Counted from the first letter of the stretch, positions 25,818 to 35,488 are shown. The stretch is DNA of 64,000 bases from Actinomycetes bacterium (GCA_021809425.1 JAKBAA010000005.1:1-64000), one strand, 5' to 3'. Notes: generated by a model not told the origin, from the letters alone. Program-made: numbers and translations.

Positions 25818-28184
25818 ATGTGCGCGTCCTTCCAGCCCGGGGACATCGACCGGTCGCCGGCGCGCCCGGGGAACGGCGCCGGGTCGGGGCGGGCCGGCGA
25901 CGGGCCGGCGACCGAGCTCGGCCGGGAGGCCGCCTACCTCGATCTGCTGTACCGGCGGCTCGACGAGCTGCGCGCCCTCCAGCGGAAGCGCCTCGCCGAG
26001 GTGCGGCTCGCACCACGGGGCGGGACGCCCCAGTCGCGCACCGAGCGAGACGTGCTCGCCCGCCAGCTGGAGCGGAGGCTCGACGCCCTCGCCATCGGCG
26101 ACCTCCCGCTGTGCTTCGGCCGGCTGGACCTCGCCGACGGCTCGGTGCTCTACGTGGGTCGGGTCGGCCTGTCCGGCGACGGCGACGACCCGCTCCTCGT
26201 CGACTGGCGCGCCCCGAAGGCCGCCCTCTTCTACCGGGCCACCCCGGGCTCGCCCGAAGGGGTCGTGCGCCGCCGCCACTTCATCACCCGCGGCCGGCGG
26301 CTCGTGTCGATCGAGGACGAGGTGCTCGACCCGGCAGCGCTCGGCGGCGAGGCAGTGCACGAGCTGCACGGCGACGCGGCGCTGCTCGCCGAGCTGAGCC
26401 GGTCGCGCACCGGCCAGATGCGCGACATCGTCGCCACCATCCAGCGGGAGCAGGACCAGATCATCCGCTCGGAGCTGTCCGGCGCCCTCGTCGTGCAGGG
26501 TGGCCCCGGCACGGGCAAGACCGCCGTGGGCCTGCACCGCGCCGCCTACCTGCTCTACACCCACCGCAGCCGGCTGGCCCAGTCCGGCGTGCTGATCGTC
26601 GGCCCGAACGCCGTGTTCCTGCGCTACATCGAGCAGGTGCTTCCCTCGCTCGGCGAGACCGGCGCGCTCATGGCGACGATCCGCTCGCTCTTCCCCGGCG
26701 TGCGCCCGACCGAGCACGACGTGCCGGCCGTGGCCGAGGTGAAGAGCCGGCCGGAGATGGCCCGGCTCCTCGCACAGGCCATCCTCGACCGCCAGCGGAC
26801 GCCGAGGGAGGACGCCGAGCTGGTGTTCGAGCGCCATCGGGTGGTCCTCGCACGGGAGCTGCTGGCGCGCGCCGTCGAGCGCGGCCGGCGGGCCAACCGC
26901 CCCCACAACGAGGCGCGCCCGCTCGTCGAGGCCGCCATCGTCGAGGCCGCCATCGCCCAGGTCCGCCGCGACCGGGCCGCCTCCGGCCTCCCCGAGCCCC
27001 GCCCGGACGAGCTGGCCGAGCAGCGCCGGCGGCTGCGCCGGACGCGCGCCGTGCGGGTGCTCATGGAGCAGCTGTGGCCGGTGCTCACCCCCCAGCAGCT
27101 CCTGAGCGACCTGTTCGGCTTCCCGGCGCTCGCCCGGTCCGCCGCCCGGGGGCTGACCGGTGTCGACCACCACCTGCTCGTTCGACCCCGCAGCGGCGAC
27201 CCGGACAAGACGCCGTGGACGGTCGAGGACGTCGCCCTGCTCGACGAAGCGGCCGAGCAGCTCGGCTCGTGGTCGAGCGAGGCCGATCGCCGCGCCCGGC
27301 GCGCCGAGGCGGCGCAGCGGCGGGAGCAGGTCGACTACGCCCGCTCGGTGCTGCGCGGCCTCCACCTCGGCATCGACGTCGACCCCGAGCAGCTCGTCGA
27401 GCGGTTCACGGCGACCGACCGGCCGAGCCTCGCCGAGCAGGCGGCCAACGACCGCAGCTGGCGGTTCGGCCACGTCATCGTGGACGAGGCCCAGGAGCTG
27501 TCCCCGATGGCCTGGCGGGCCGTGTTCCGCCGCGTGCCGAACCGCTCGATGACGGTGCTCGGCGACCTCGCCCAGAGCGGTGCACCGTGGGCGCCGGCAC
27601 GCTGGTCGTCCGTCCTCGAGCCCTTCGCCACGGGACGGTGGCGGCTCGTCGAGCTCTCCACCAACTACCGGACACCGGCCGAGATCATGGCGGTGGCGAA
27701 CGCCGTGCTGGCCGTCGCCGCGCCCGGCGTGCGCCCGACCGTCGCCGTCCGGGCGTCGGGACGGGCCCCCACCCGCCTTGCCACCCTGCCGGCGGCGCTC
27801 CCGGACGTGGCTGCCGAGGTCGCCGCCGCCCTGCTCGACGAGCAGGGCGGCGGTCGCCTCGTCGTCGTCTCGCCCCGGCGCCACCTCGAGGCGCTCCGGG
27901 CGGCCCTCTCGACGACGCTCGGCCCGCGCTTCGATGCCGCCAACCCCCTCGGCGCCCCGGCAGCGCTGCTCGAGGTGGCCGACGTGAAGGGCCTGGAGTT
28001 CGACGCCGTCTTGCTCGTCGAGCCCGGCGAGCTGGCCCGCCACGGCCGGCGGGGCGCCAACGACCTGTACGTGGCGCTCACCCGGCCGACCACGCGCCTC
28101 GTCCTGCTCCACGCCGAGGCGCTCACGCCCGAGCTCGAGGCGACCGTCTCGATCGAGCCGGCATGGCCGCCCCTTCGCCGCTGA
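25818..28184 (+). CDS. HelD/HelR-like UvrD-family ATPase (RNA polymerase recycling type)
   Basis: MRDIVATIQREQDQIIRSELSGALVVQGGPGTGKTAVGLHRAAYLLYTHR, HVIVDEAQELSPMAWRAVFRR, DVKGLEFDAVLLVEP. Confidence 0.87.
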   Translation: MCASFQPGDIDRSPARPGNGAGSGRAGDGPATELGREAAYLDLLYRRLDELRALQRKRLAEVRLAPRGGTPQSRTERDVLARQLERRLDALAIGDLPLCFGRLDLADGSVLYVGRVGLSGDGDDPLLVDWRAPKAALFYRATPGSPEGVVRRRHFITRGRRLVSIEDEVLDPAALGGEAVHELHGDAALLAELSRSRTGQMRDIVATIQREQDQIIRSELSGALVVQGGPGTGKTAVGLHRAAYLLYTHRSRLAQSGVLIVGPNAVFLRYIEQVLPSLGETGALMATIRSLFPGVRPTEHDVPAVAEVKSRPEMARLLAQAILDRQRTPREDAELVFERHRVVLARELLARAVERGRRANRPHNEARPLVEAAIVEAAIAQVRRDRAASGLPEPRPDELAEQRRRLRRTRAVRVLMEQLWPVLTPQQLLSDLFGFPALARSAARGLTGVDHHLLVRPRSGDPDKTPWTVEDVALLDEAAEQLGSWSSEADRRARRAEAAQRREQVDYARSVLRGLHLGIDVDPEQLVERFTATDRPSLAEQAANDRSWRFGHVIVDEAQELSPMAWRAVFRRVPNRSMTVLGDLAQSGAPWAPARWSSVLEPFATGRWRLVELSTNYRTPAEIMAVANAVLAVAAPGVRPTVAVRASGRAPTRLATLPAALPDVAAEVAAALLDEQGGGRLVVVSPRRHLEALRAALSTTLGPRFDAANPLGAPAALLEVADVKGLEFDAVLLVEPGELARHGRRGANDLYVALTRPTTRLVLLHAEALTPELEATVSIEPAWPPLRR

Positions 28185-29193
28185 GGGCGGGTCCACCTGC
28201 CGGGGCCGGCCCGGCCGTCCGGCGGAGGAAGAGCGTGCTCGGCACCCGCACCAGCCGGCTGCGCCGGGGCGCCCCGCCGGCCCGGCGCGCGATCTGCTCG
28301 ATCAACAGGCCGGCCGCCGCCGCCCCCACCGAGTCGAAGGGCGCCCCGATGGTCGCCAGGCCGAGCTGGCCGGCCATGGGGATGTCGTCGCAGCCGATCA
28401 CGGCGACGTCGCCCGGAACCCGGACGTCCCGGTCGGCGAGCCCGGCGACGATCCCGAGGGCGGTGATGTCGTCGTAGGCCAGCACCGCCGTCGCACCCGC
28501 CGCCAGCAGGTCGTCGACGCAGGCGCGGCCACGCTCGAACGCCCCGACGCTCGGTGCGAGGACGTGGCAGGCGGTCCCGCTCGCGTCGCACGCCGCCTGC
28601 ACGGCCGCCACCCGCTGCTTGTTCGACCAGCTGTCGGCGGGACCGCTCACGTAGTGGACCGCGTCGTGGCCGGCCCCGACGAGGTGGCGCACCGCCCGGC
28701 GCGCGCTCGGCGCCGTGTCGATCACCACCCCGCTGACGCCCCGGACGACCCGGTTGACGACGACCACCTCGCACCGCTCACGGAGCTCCAGGATCTCGCG
28801 GGCCGGGAGGCGGGAGCTCATCAGCAGCAGCCCGTCCACCTGGGCAGCAAGCTCGTTCGCCACGTGGAGCTCGCGCGCCGCGTCCTCGTTGCTGTCGCCG
28901 AGCAGGACGCTGAAGCCCCGCCGCCATGCCTCCTGCTGGCCCCCCCGGATGAGCGGCGGGAAGAACGGGTTGACGATGTCCGGGACGACCACCGCGATGT
29001 TCTCGGTCGACCCTCTCGTCAGGGAGCGTGCGAGCCGGTTGGGCACCCAGTCGAGGGCGCGCGCCGCCTCGAGCACCCGCCCCCGCGTCTCGGCGGAGAT
29101 CATCTCCGGGCGCGCGAGCGCCCGGGAGACCGTGGACGGCGACACGCCGGCGAGGCGTGCCACGTCGCGCACCGTGGCGCTCACCGGCGCCAC
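28123..29193 (-). CDS. LacI-family transcriptional regulator
   Basis: VRDVARLAGVSPSTVSRALARPEMISAETRGRVLEAARALDWVPNRLARSL. Confidence 0.95.
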   Translation of the reverse strand: MAPVSATVRDVARLAGVSPSTVSRALARPEMISAETRGRVLEAARALDWVPNRLARSLTRGSTENIAVVVPDIVNPFFPPLIRGGQQEAWRRGFSVLLGDSNEDAARELHVANELAAQVDGLLLMSSRLPAREILELRERCEVVVVNRVVRGVSGVVIDTAPSARRAVRHLVGAGHDAVHYVSGPADSWSNKQRVAAVQAACDASGTACHVLAPSVGAFERGRACVDDLLAAGATAVLAYDDITALGIVAGLADRDVRVPGDVAVIGCDDIPMAGQLGLATIGAPFDSVGAAAAGLLIEQIARRAGGAPRRSRLVRVPSTLFLRRTAGPAPAGGPALSGEGAAMPARSRRSPRARA

Positions 29194-29197
29194 CGGC

Positions 29198-30361
29198 TCA
29201 CCCCTCCCCGCCGCCCACGACGCACCCGGCGAGCAGCACCCGCACGACCTCCAGGCGGGTACGGTCGGCGTCGTAGGCGAGCACCGTCACGTCCGCCGGC
29301 GCGCCCACGCGCACCGCCCCGCCCGCCCGGCCGAGGAGGCCGTTGGGATTGGCCGAGGCCATCTGGACCGCCTGGCCGAGCGACACGCCGCCGTGGCGGA
29401 CGGCGCCGGCGACGCAGTCGACCAGGCCGACCGCCGAGCCGGCGAGGTACGGGGTTCCGGCCATCGACAGCCGCCGGTCGCCCGTCAGCGCAACCCGCCC
29501 GCCGATGTGCGCCTCGTACTCTCCCGGCGGCATCCCGGTGAAGGCGGTCGAGTCGCTGACGAGGATGCTCCGCTCGACGCCCTTCGCCCGCAGCATCGCC
29601 GTCAGCGTCGCCGCCGGCAGGTGGTGACCGTCCGCGATGAAGCTCGCCGCCAGCCGGTCGTCGGCCAGCTGCTCCCACAGGTGGTTCGGGTGCCTCGCCA
29701 GCACCGCCGGCGCCCCGTTGCCGAGGTGGACCGACAGGCGCGCGCCGGCGTCGACCGCCCGGGTCACGTCCTGCGCCGTGCAGGACGTGTGGCCGATCGC
29801 CACGATCAGCCCCTGCAGGGTGAGCGACCGGATGAGCTCGAGCGCTCCCGGCAGCTCGGGGGCGACCGTCACCATGCCGATCGCCCCCTCGGCCGCCACC
29901 TGCAGCCGGGCGATCTCGTCCAGGTCGGGAGGCCGGAGGTGCGCGACGGCATGGGCACCGCGGGCGCCGTCCTCCGGGCTCAGGTACGGGCCCTCCAGGT
30001 GGACGAGCGGGAGCGCGGCGGCGACCCGAGGGTCCATGCGCCGCGCCCCGGCGATCGCCGCCAGCCGGTGCGCCATCGCCTCCTCGGAGGCCGACACGAG
30101 GGTCGGGCACCACGCCGTCACCCCGGCGCGCCAGTGGTGCTCGGCGAGGGAGCAGACGCGTCCCGGCGTGAGGTCGTCGTCGTTGAGGTCGATCCCGCTC
30201 GCCCCGTTCACCTGGAGGTCGACGAGCCCCGGCGCGATCCACGCCTCCGCCTCCTCCGCCTCTGCCTCGTCGGCGGCGCACAGGTCGGCGATCACGCCGT
30301 CCTCGTAGGTCAGGCGGACGGCGCGCCCGCCCTGGACGAGGCGCCCGACGAGCTCGCCCAC
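29198..30361 (-). CDS. nagA: N-acetylglucosamine-6-phosphate deacetylase
   Basis: APGLVDLQVNGASGIDLND, HLEGPYLSPEDGARGAH, IAIGHTSCTAQDV, DSTAFTGMPPGEYE. Confidence 0.93.
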   Translation of the reverse strand: MGELVGRLVQGGRAVRLTYEDGVIADLCAADEAEAEEAEAWIAPGLVDLQVNGASGIDLNDDDLTPGRVCSLAEHHWRAGVTAWCPTLVSASEEAMAHRLAAIAGARRMDPRVAAALPLVHLEGPYLSPEDGARGAHAVAHLRPPDLDEIARLQVAAEGAIGMVTVAPELPGALELIRSLTLQGLIVAIGHTSCTAQDVTRAVDAGARLSVHLGNGAPAVLARHPNHLWEQLADDRLAASFIADGHHLPAATLTAMLRAKGVERSILVSDSTAFTGMPPGEYEAHIGGRVALTGDRRLSMAGTPYLAGSAVGLVDCVAGAVRHGGVSLGQAVQMASANPNGLLGRAGGAVRVGAPADVTVLAYDADRTRLEVVRVLLAGCVVGGGEG

Positions 30362-30362
30362 C

Positions 30363-31154
30363 TCACCGCCCCCGGGCCGCTGGCACGGGGAACGCGTCGC
30401 GGTCGACGAACAGCGTCGCCGCCCGGTGCGTGCGCAAGATGGTCGCAGGGCACGACTCGTCGATCGGCCCGTCCATCGTCCGGGCCAGTGCCGCGGCCTT
30501 GGTCGGGCCCGGCACGACGCCGACGATGCGCCGGGCCGAGACGAGGGCCGGGACGGTCATCGTGACGGCGGTCACGGGAACGTCGGCCAGCTGCGCGAAG
30601 CAGCCGTCGTTCACCTGCTGGCGGCGGGACGCCTCCGAGAGGGGGACGAGCGCGAGCCACGCCTCGTCGGAGAAGCTGCAGCTGCCGGGCTCGTTGAAGG
30701 CCAGGTGGCCGTTCTCGCCGATGCCGCAGCAGACGAGGTCGATGGGCGCGTCGCGCAGCAGCGCCTCGTACCGTGCAAGCTCCGTGTCCGGGTCCGACGG
30801 CTCGATGAGGTTGACCGCGCCCGGCGCCACCAGGTCGAACAGCTCTCGGCGCAGGAACGCCGAGAACCGCTGCGGCGCGTCGGGCGGGAGCCCCAGGTAC
30901 TCGTCCATGTGGAATGCCACGACCCTCGACCAGTCGACCTGCGTGCTGGCGCGCAATGCCTGGAGCAGCTCGAGCTGCGAGGGGGCCGAGGCGAAGACGA
31001 CACGGACCAGCTCCTGCCGGTCGAGCAGCTCGCTCATCGCCGCCTCGACCAGCTCGCCCGCCGCCGCGCCGGCAGCGGTGCGGGTCGCGTACACGTTCAC
31101 GTCGAGGCGCCCGACGCGGCGGCGCTCGACGGGCGCGCACGAGCCGGCGGTCAC
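30363..31154 (-). CDS. nagB: Glucosamine-6-phosphate deaminase/isomerase family
   Basis: VAFHMDEYLGLPPDAPQRFSAFLRRELF, CGIGENGHLAFNEPG; GTG start. Confidence 0.92.
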   Translation of the reverse strand: MTAGSCAPVERRRVGRLDVNVYATRTAAGAAAGELVEAAMSELLDRQELVRVVFASAPSQLELLQALRASTQVDWSRVVAFHMDEYLGLPPDAPQRFSAFLRRELFDLVAPGAVNLIEPSDPDTELARYEALLRDAPIDLVCCGIGENGHLAFNEPGSCSFSDEAWLALVPLSEASRRQQVNDGCFAQLADVPVTAVTMTVPALVSARRIVGVVPGPTKAAALARTMDGPIDESCPATILRTHRAATLFVDRDAFPVPAARGR

Positions 31155-32500
31155 CGGCCCGCCCCGGTCGCCCCGGGCCGCCCGTCCAGCAGCTCGACGA
31201 GCTCCATCAGGCCCCGGGTGATGTGGAAGGGGTCCTTCACCGGGAGGGCCACCACGCGGTCGATCGGCGCGCCCGCCCGGTCGCGGATCTGGATCCACTC
31301 GCTCCCCTCGCCGGGTCGGGCCGGAAAGGTGTCGAAGGTGTAGTCGTGCACCTTCTGCGCCCAGCGGGCCAGCACCGGGTCGCCGGTGCGCTCGACGACG
31401 AGCCGCAAGGCGTACACCGCCTCGATGTGCGGCCACCACAGCTTCGTGTGCCACGTCGCCACGATCAGCTCCTCGAACGAGCCACCCCGCCTGGAGCCGG
31501 TCGGCTGCCCGCCGCCGGCGTCGACGTAGCGGAACAGTCCCCCGTGCTCCTCGTCCCATCCCACCTCGACCGCCCACCGCATCACCGCGCGGGCGAGCGC
31601 CGAGGTGTCCCGTCCGATGGAGCGCTCCGCCTTGAGCGCGAAGGCCATCCCCTCGAGGGCATGTCCCGGCGTCCGGTGCCGGCTGAGCAAGGCCGACTCG
31701 CCCGGGTCGGCGGCGCTCACGAGCTCGCGGATGCACGAGCCGGGGCCGACGAAGGTCCCGACGACGGCGTCGAGCCAGCGGGACGCCTCGGCCTCCGGTG
31801 CGACCCGGACCTCGACCCCGAGCTCCCCGACGCTCCGGCACAGCTGCTCGGCGAGGCCGAGCAGGATCATCGCCGCGCCGTGGGCCCGGTAGCCGTCGGG
31901 CACGGGGTACGGGGCCGACGGGAAGCGGCCGGTCTGCACCCGGGCCGCCACCGCGGCGTACACCTCGACCGCCTGGTGCACGAGGGCGGCGCGACCGGTG
32001 ACGCGTGCGAGCTCGGCCAGCCCGAGCGCCACGAAGCAATCGGCATAGATGCTCGGCGTGTCGGGCGTCCGGACGCCACCGAGGCGGTCCAGCAGGTACC
32101 AGCACGAGCCGTCCGGCTTCACGGCATGAGCGAGCACGAAGTCGGCAGCACGCTCGGCGAGGTCGAGGAGGTGCGCCGCCGGCGCGTCGAGCAGCCCTCG
32201 CCCGGCGAGGTCGGCGGCACGAGCGAGCAGCCAGATGGCACGACCCTGGGACCAAGTGTACTTGTCGGTGCCGAGGAGCCGCTCCCCGCGGTTGTCGAAG
32301 CAGGTGAAGAGACCCCCCGCCTCCTCGTCGACCGCCCGCTCGAGCCAGAACGGCAGCACCACGGTCTCGAGGTGCTCGCGGTAGACCTCCACGCCCGGCA
32401 GGCCCGCGCCGTCCGCCCCCGGTCCGTGCCGCGCCGTCGCCGGCGCCTTCCCGACCTCCGATGCTGCGTGCACGTCGCCTGGGCTACCCACTGGCCTCAT
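31151..32500 (-). CDS. AGE-family N-acylglucosamine 2-epimerase-like protein
   Basis: GTDKYTWSQGRAIWLLARAA, RTPGHALEGMAFAL, KLWWPHIEAVYAL. Confidence 0.9.
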   Translation of the reverse strand: MRPVGSPGDVHAASEVGKAPATARHGPGADGAGLPGVEVYREHLETVVLPFWLERAVDEEAGGLFTCFDNRGERLLGTDKYTWSQGRAIWLLARAADLAGRGLLDAPAAHLLDLAERAADFVLAHAVKPDGSCWYLLDRLGGVRTPDTPSIYADCFVALGLAELARVTGRAALVHQAVEVYAAVAARVQTGRFPSAPYPVPDGYRAHGAAMILLGLAEQLCRSVGELGVEVRVAPEAEASRWLDAVVGTFVGPGSCIRELVSAADPGESALLSRHRTPGHALEGMAFALKAERSIGRDTSALARAVMRWAVEVGWDEEHGGLFRYVDAGGGQPTGSRRGGSFEELIVATWHTKLWWPHIEAVYALRLVVERTGDPVLARWAQKVHDYTFDTFPARPGEGSEWIQIRDRAGAPIDRVVALPVKDPFHITRGLMELVELLDGRPGATGAGR

Positions 32501-32531
32501 GGCTCCCCGATCGAAGCGGCTGGTCCGAAGC

Positions 32532-32545
32532 TGCAACCGGTTGCA
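32532..32545. promoter_or_regulatory. Perfect LacI-type palindromic operator TGCAACCGGTTGCA
   Basis: 14-bp perfect palindrome with central CG, 31 bp 5' of the AGE epimerase start, in an operon ending with a LacI gene. Confidence 0.75.
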
Positions 32546-32677
32546 CGGTAGCCAGTCCCACCGGGGCTGTCAACGTCGCGCAGGCCCGGCTTCCGTGCGT
32601 GCGCCGCCGGCATGGCCCCCGGTCCGCCGGCGTGACGGACCCGGCCGGTCAGCGCGAGAGCGCCCCGGGCGGGGCGC

Positions 32678-34522
32678 TCACGCCTGCGCGCCGCCGAAGC
32701 GAGCGGCGGTGCTCCAGAGGCCGAGGGCAGGGTTGGCGATGTGGAAGAAGGGGCTACCGCCGGCGTCGAGGCGCGGCCCGGTCGGCGAGCCCGCCCCGAC
32801 GCCGAGCTCGTCGAGCGCCTGGGCGAGCGGTCGCCAGCCGTAGCCGACGGCCTCCAGCTCCGCCCGAGTGAGGCCACCCCGGTCGGGGTCGGTGCAGTAG
32901 GTCACCGAGAAGCGGCCCTCGGTGCTGCCGTGGACGAGGTGGGCCGCGGCGCTCGCGTTCCCGGCGAGCTCCGAGTCCCGGCCGAGCGCCCCGACGACTG
33001 CTGGGGTGCCGCGGTACCCGTGGCGGCGGATGAGGGCGTCGATCTGCGCGTCCTCGCCGAAGCGGTCCACCCCGGGCGCCAGCACGAGGAGGTGCGCCCC
33101 GTCGGCCAGCGCCATCCGGGTGCGGTAGACCGCCTTGTTGCCGAGCCAGGTCGAGTGGAACTCCGCAGGGTCGAGGTAGCACGACACCCTCGCCAACGGC
33201 TCCGGCACGATCTGGACGTTGCACACGCCCGCGAGCTGCGCGGCCTGCCGGTAGGCCGCGCCGCCCGTCCCGCCGGAGCCGCCGCGCCCGGCGAGCACGG
33301 CGCGCAGCACGGTCCGGTCGCCACGCTGCTCCACGACGGTCACGACGAAGAGCACCTCGACGAGCGGGGCGACGAACCGGTCGAAGGCGGCGTCGACCAC
33401 GTCGCGCACCGGCGTCGAGGCCCGACCCATGATCGTCTCCATCCCGCAGAGCGCACCGAGCAGGTGGGTCTGGTCGATCGTCGCGGCGCCACCGAGCCCG
33501 ACCACCAGGTTCTTCGTGTAGTTGGCCATCCCCACCACCTCGTGCGGGAGGACCTGGCCGATCGAGACGACGAGGTCCCAGCCTTCGAGCAGCTGGGCGT
33601 CGACCGCCACCGGGACGGGCACCTCGAGCCGGCCGCCCGAGACGGCCGACACCTCGGCGGCCCCGATCTCCCCCACCTGCACCACGCCGTGGCGCCAGTC
33701 GTGGTGGCGCAGGCGGCCGGGCGGCACCCGCTCGCCGAACAGCTGGGCGCAGTCCTGCTCCGACATCGGCCGGTGCGTGCCGGTCGCCGGCAGGACGGCC
33801 ACCTCGGCGCCCGCGTCCTCGAGGGCGTGGAGCAGGAGCCCCGTCAGCTCGCCGCCCCGCGAGCCCAGCCGGGTGTGGTCCGGTGGGACGAGCAGGATCC
33901 GCTGCGCCGGCCTCGGCACGATCTGCTCGGCGACGAGCGAGGCAACCAGCTGCTCGAGGTCGTCGGTCCGGAGGTCGGCCGACGCGCCGCCCCACTGGCG
34001 GAGCGGAGCGACGGCCGTACCGGGCGTCAGCCGGGCGAGCGCCGTGCGCGCCAGCTGGACGAGCTCGCCCGGCGCTCGCCCGGCGTCGAGGCACGCCACG
34101 TCGGTCTCGTCCGGGTCGGGGCGCTCGAGCGCGGCGAACTGGCTCTCCAGCATCGCCACGCCCATGAAATGCGCCGAGCGACCCCCGACGCGACGGGCCG
34201 CCTCCAGCGGGTCGACGTAGAGGTAGAGGAAGCAGACGTCGCCGGCGGCACGGAGCGCGTCCCGGTAGGAGCGGCGCAGGGCCGAGCACGACACCACCGC
34301 CGCCGGCCGGTCGCGCAGCGCCTGGCGGATCGCCGCAAGCCACGGCCAGCGCTCCCGGTCGGTGAGGGGGGTGCCGGCGCGCATCGCCGCCACGTTGTCG
34401 GCCGGGTGCAGGTCGTCGCCCTCGAGGAACGGCACGCCCAGCGCCAAGGCGAGGGCGGAGCCGACGAGCGACTTGCCGGATCCGGCCACACCCATCACGA
34501 CGACCCGCCGTGCGCCGCTCAT
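32678..34522 (-). CDS. Fusion protein: N-terminal gluconokinase (GntK) + C-terminal LarA-like nickel-dependent lactate racemase/hydroxyacid epimerase
   Basis: GntK: VVVMGVAGSGKSLVGSALALALGVPFLEGDDLHPADNVAAMRAGTPLTDRERWPWL; LarA: LVPPDHTRLGSRGGE, GTHRPMS, VLPHEVVGMANYTKNLVVGLGG. Confidence 0.88.
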   Translation of the reverse strand: MSGARRVVVMGVAGSGKSLVGSALALALGVPFLEGDDLHPADNVAAMRAGTPLTDRERWPWLAAIRQALRDRPAAVVSCSALRRSYRDALRAAGDVCFLYLYVDPLEAARRVGGRSAHFMGVAMLESQFAALERPDPDETDVACLDAGRAPGELVQLARTALARLTPGTAVAPLRQWGGASADLRTDDLEQLVASLVAEQIVPRPAQRILLVPPDHTRLGSRGGELTGLLLHALEDAGAEVAVLPATGTHRPMSEQDCAQLFGERVPPGRLRHHDWRHGVVQVGEIGAAEVSAVSGGRLEVPVPVAVDAQLLEGWDLVVSIGQVLPHEVVGMANYTKNLVVGLGGAATIDQTHLLGALCGMETIMGRASTPVRDVVDAAFDRFVAPLVEVLFVVTVVEQRGDRTVLRAVLAGRGGSGGTGGAAYRQAAQLAGVCNVQIVPEPLARVSCYLDPAEFHSTWLGNKAVYRTRMALADGAHLLVLAPGVDRFGEDAQIDALIRRHGYRGTPAVVGALGRDSELAGNASAAAHLVHGSTEGRFSVTYCTDPDRGGLTRAELEAVGYGWRPLAQALDELGVGAGSPTGPRLDAGGSPFFHIANPALGLWSTAARFGGAQA

Positions 34523-34550
34523 GGCGCCGGCCGCCACGAGCGCACCGGGC

Positions 34551-35351
34551 TCACGCGGGGGTCGGGCGACCGCGCCGGGGTCGAGGCCCCAGCGGGGCCC
34601 TCGTGTCGGGGACCGCCAGCCGCTCCCGGATCCCGGCGAAGTGCTCGACCATCGCGGCGACCGCCGCCTTCTGGCTGCGCCGCCGCACCGCCTCGTAGAT
34701 CTGCCGGTGGCGGTGCACCATCGCGAACGGATCCTCGGCGATCGGGGGAAGGTCGCTCTGCAGCTCGTGGAGGGCGTCCCAGAAGGCCCCGAGCACCCGG
34801 TTGACGAGCGGGTTGCCGAGTCGCCCGTAGAGCAGCTCGTGAAAGGCACGGTCGGTCTCGTCCGAGTGCGTTCCGTGCACCGCTTCCTCCTCCATGCGGG
34901 CCAGCACCGACTCGAGCTCGGTCAGGTCCGTCTCGGACCGATTCTCGAGGAGGTACTCGATCAGACCGCGCTCGAGGATCTCGCGCAGCTCGACCAGCTG
35001 CAGCAGGCTCTCCCGGCCCGTCTGGAGGGAGAGGCGCCCGTGGAAGGTCAGCTCGTCGACGAGGCCGCCGAGCGACAATTGGCCGACGTACATGCCGAAC
35101 CCACGACGCACCTCTACCACGCCGACCGCCTGCAGCGCCTTCAACGCCTCCCGGAGCGGGTTGCGGCTGACGTTCAGCTCGTTCATCAGCTCGAACTCGG
35201 TGGGAAGCGGCTCCCCGGCCGCCAGCCTGCGCTCGAGGATCAGGGCCTTGATCCGCTCCTGGAGGTCGAGGGACGAGTTGCTGCGCACCAGCGGGGGTCG
35301 CCTCGAGTTGCGGAGGTAGGCGTCACCGCCCGGAGGTCGATCGACGGTCAT
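34551..35351 (-). CDS. GntR/FadR-family transcriptional regulator
   Basis: AAGEPLPTEFELMNELNVSRNPLREALKALQAVGVVEVRRGFGMYV plus FCD domain; start chosen at 35351. Confidence 0.9.
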   Translation of the reverse strand: MTVDRPPGGDAYLRNSRRPPLVRSNSSLDLQERIKALILERRLAAGEPLPTEFELMNELNVSRNPLREALKALQAVGVVEVRRGFGMYVGQLSLGGLVDELTFHGRLSLQTGRESLLQLVELREILERGLIEYLLENRSETDLTELESVLARMEEEAVHGTHSDETDRAFHELLYGRLGNPLVNRVLGAFWDALHELQSDLPPIAEDPFAMVHRHRQIYEAVRRRSQKAAVAAMVEHFAGIRERLAVPDTRAPLGPRPRRGRPTPA

Positions 35352-35488
35352 CGGCGCGTCGGCGGCCGCAGCGCGCTTCGCCCGGGCGGGCAACGGCACG
35401 TGGCGCCGACCGGTGGTCCTCCACGACGGCGCTGCCCGACCATCTCGCTCCCCGGCTCGCTGTCGTTGTAGGACATCGATCATCCCAT

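Noticed and set aside
25728-28196. 822-aa minus-strand ORF opposite the HelD-like gene
   Set aside because: No domain motifs; mirrors the helicase coding strand.
32741-34804. 687-aa plus-strand ORF opposite the GntK-LarA fusion
   Set aside because: Shadow ORF with no recognisable domain.
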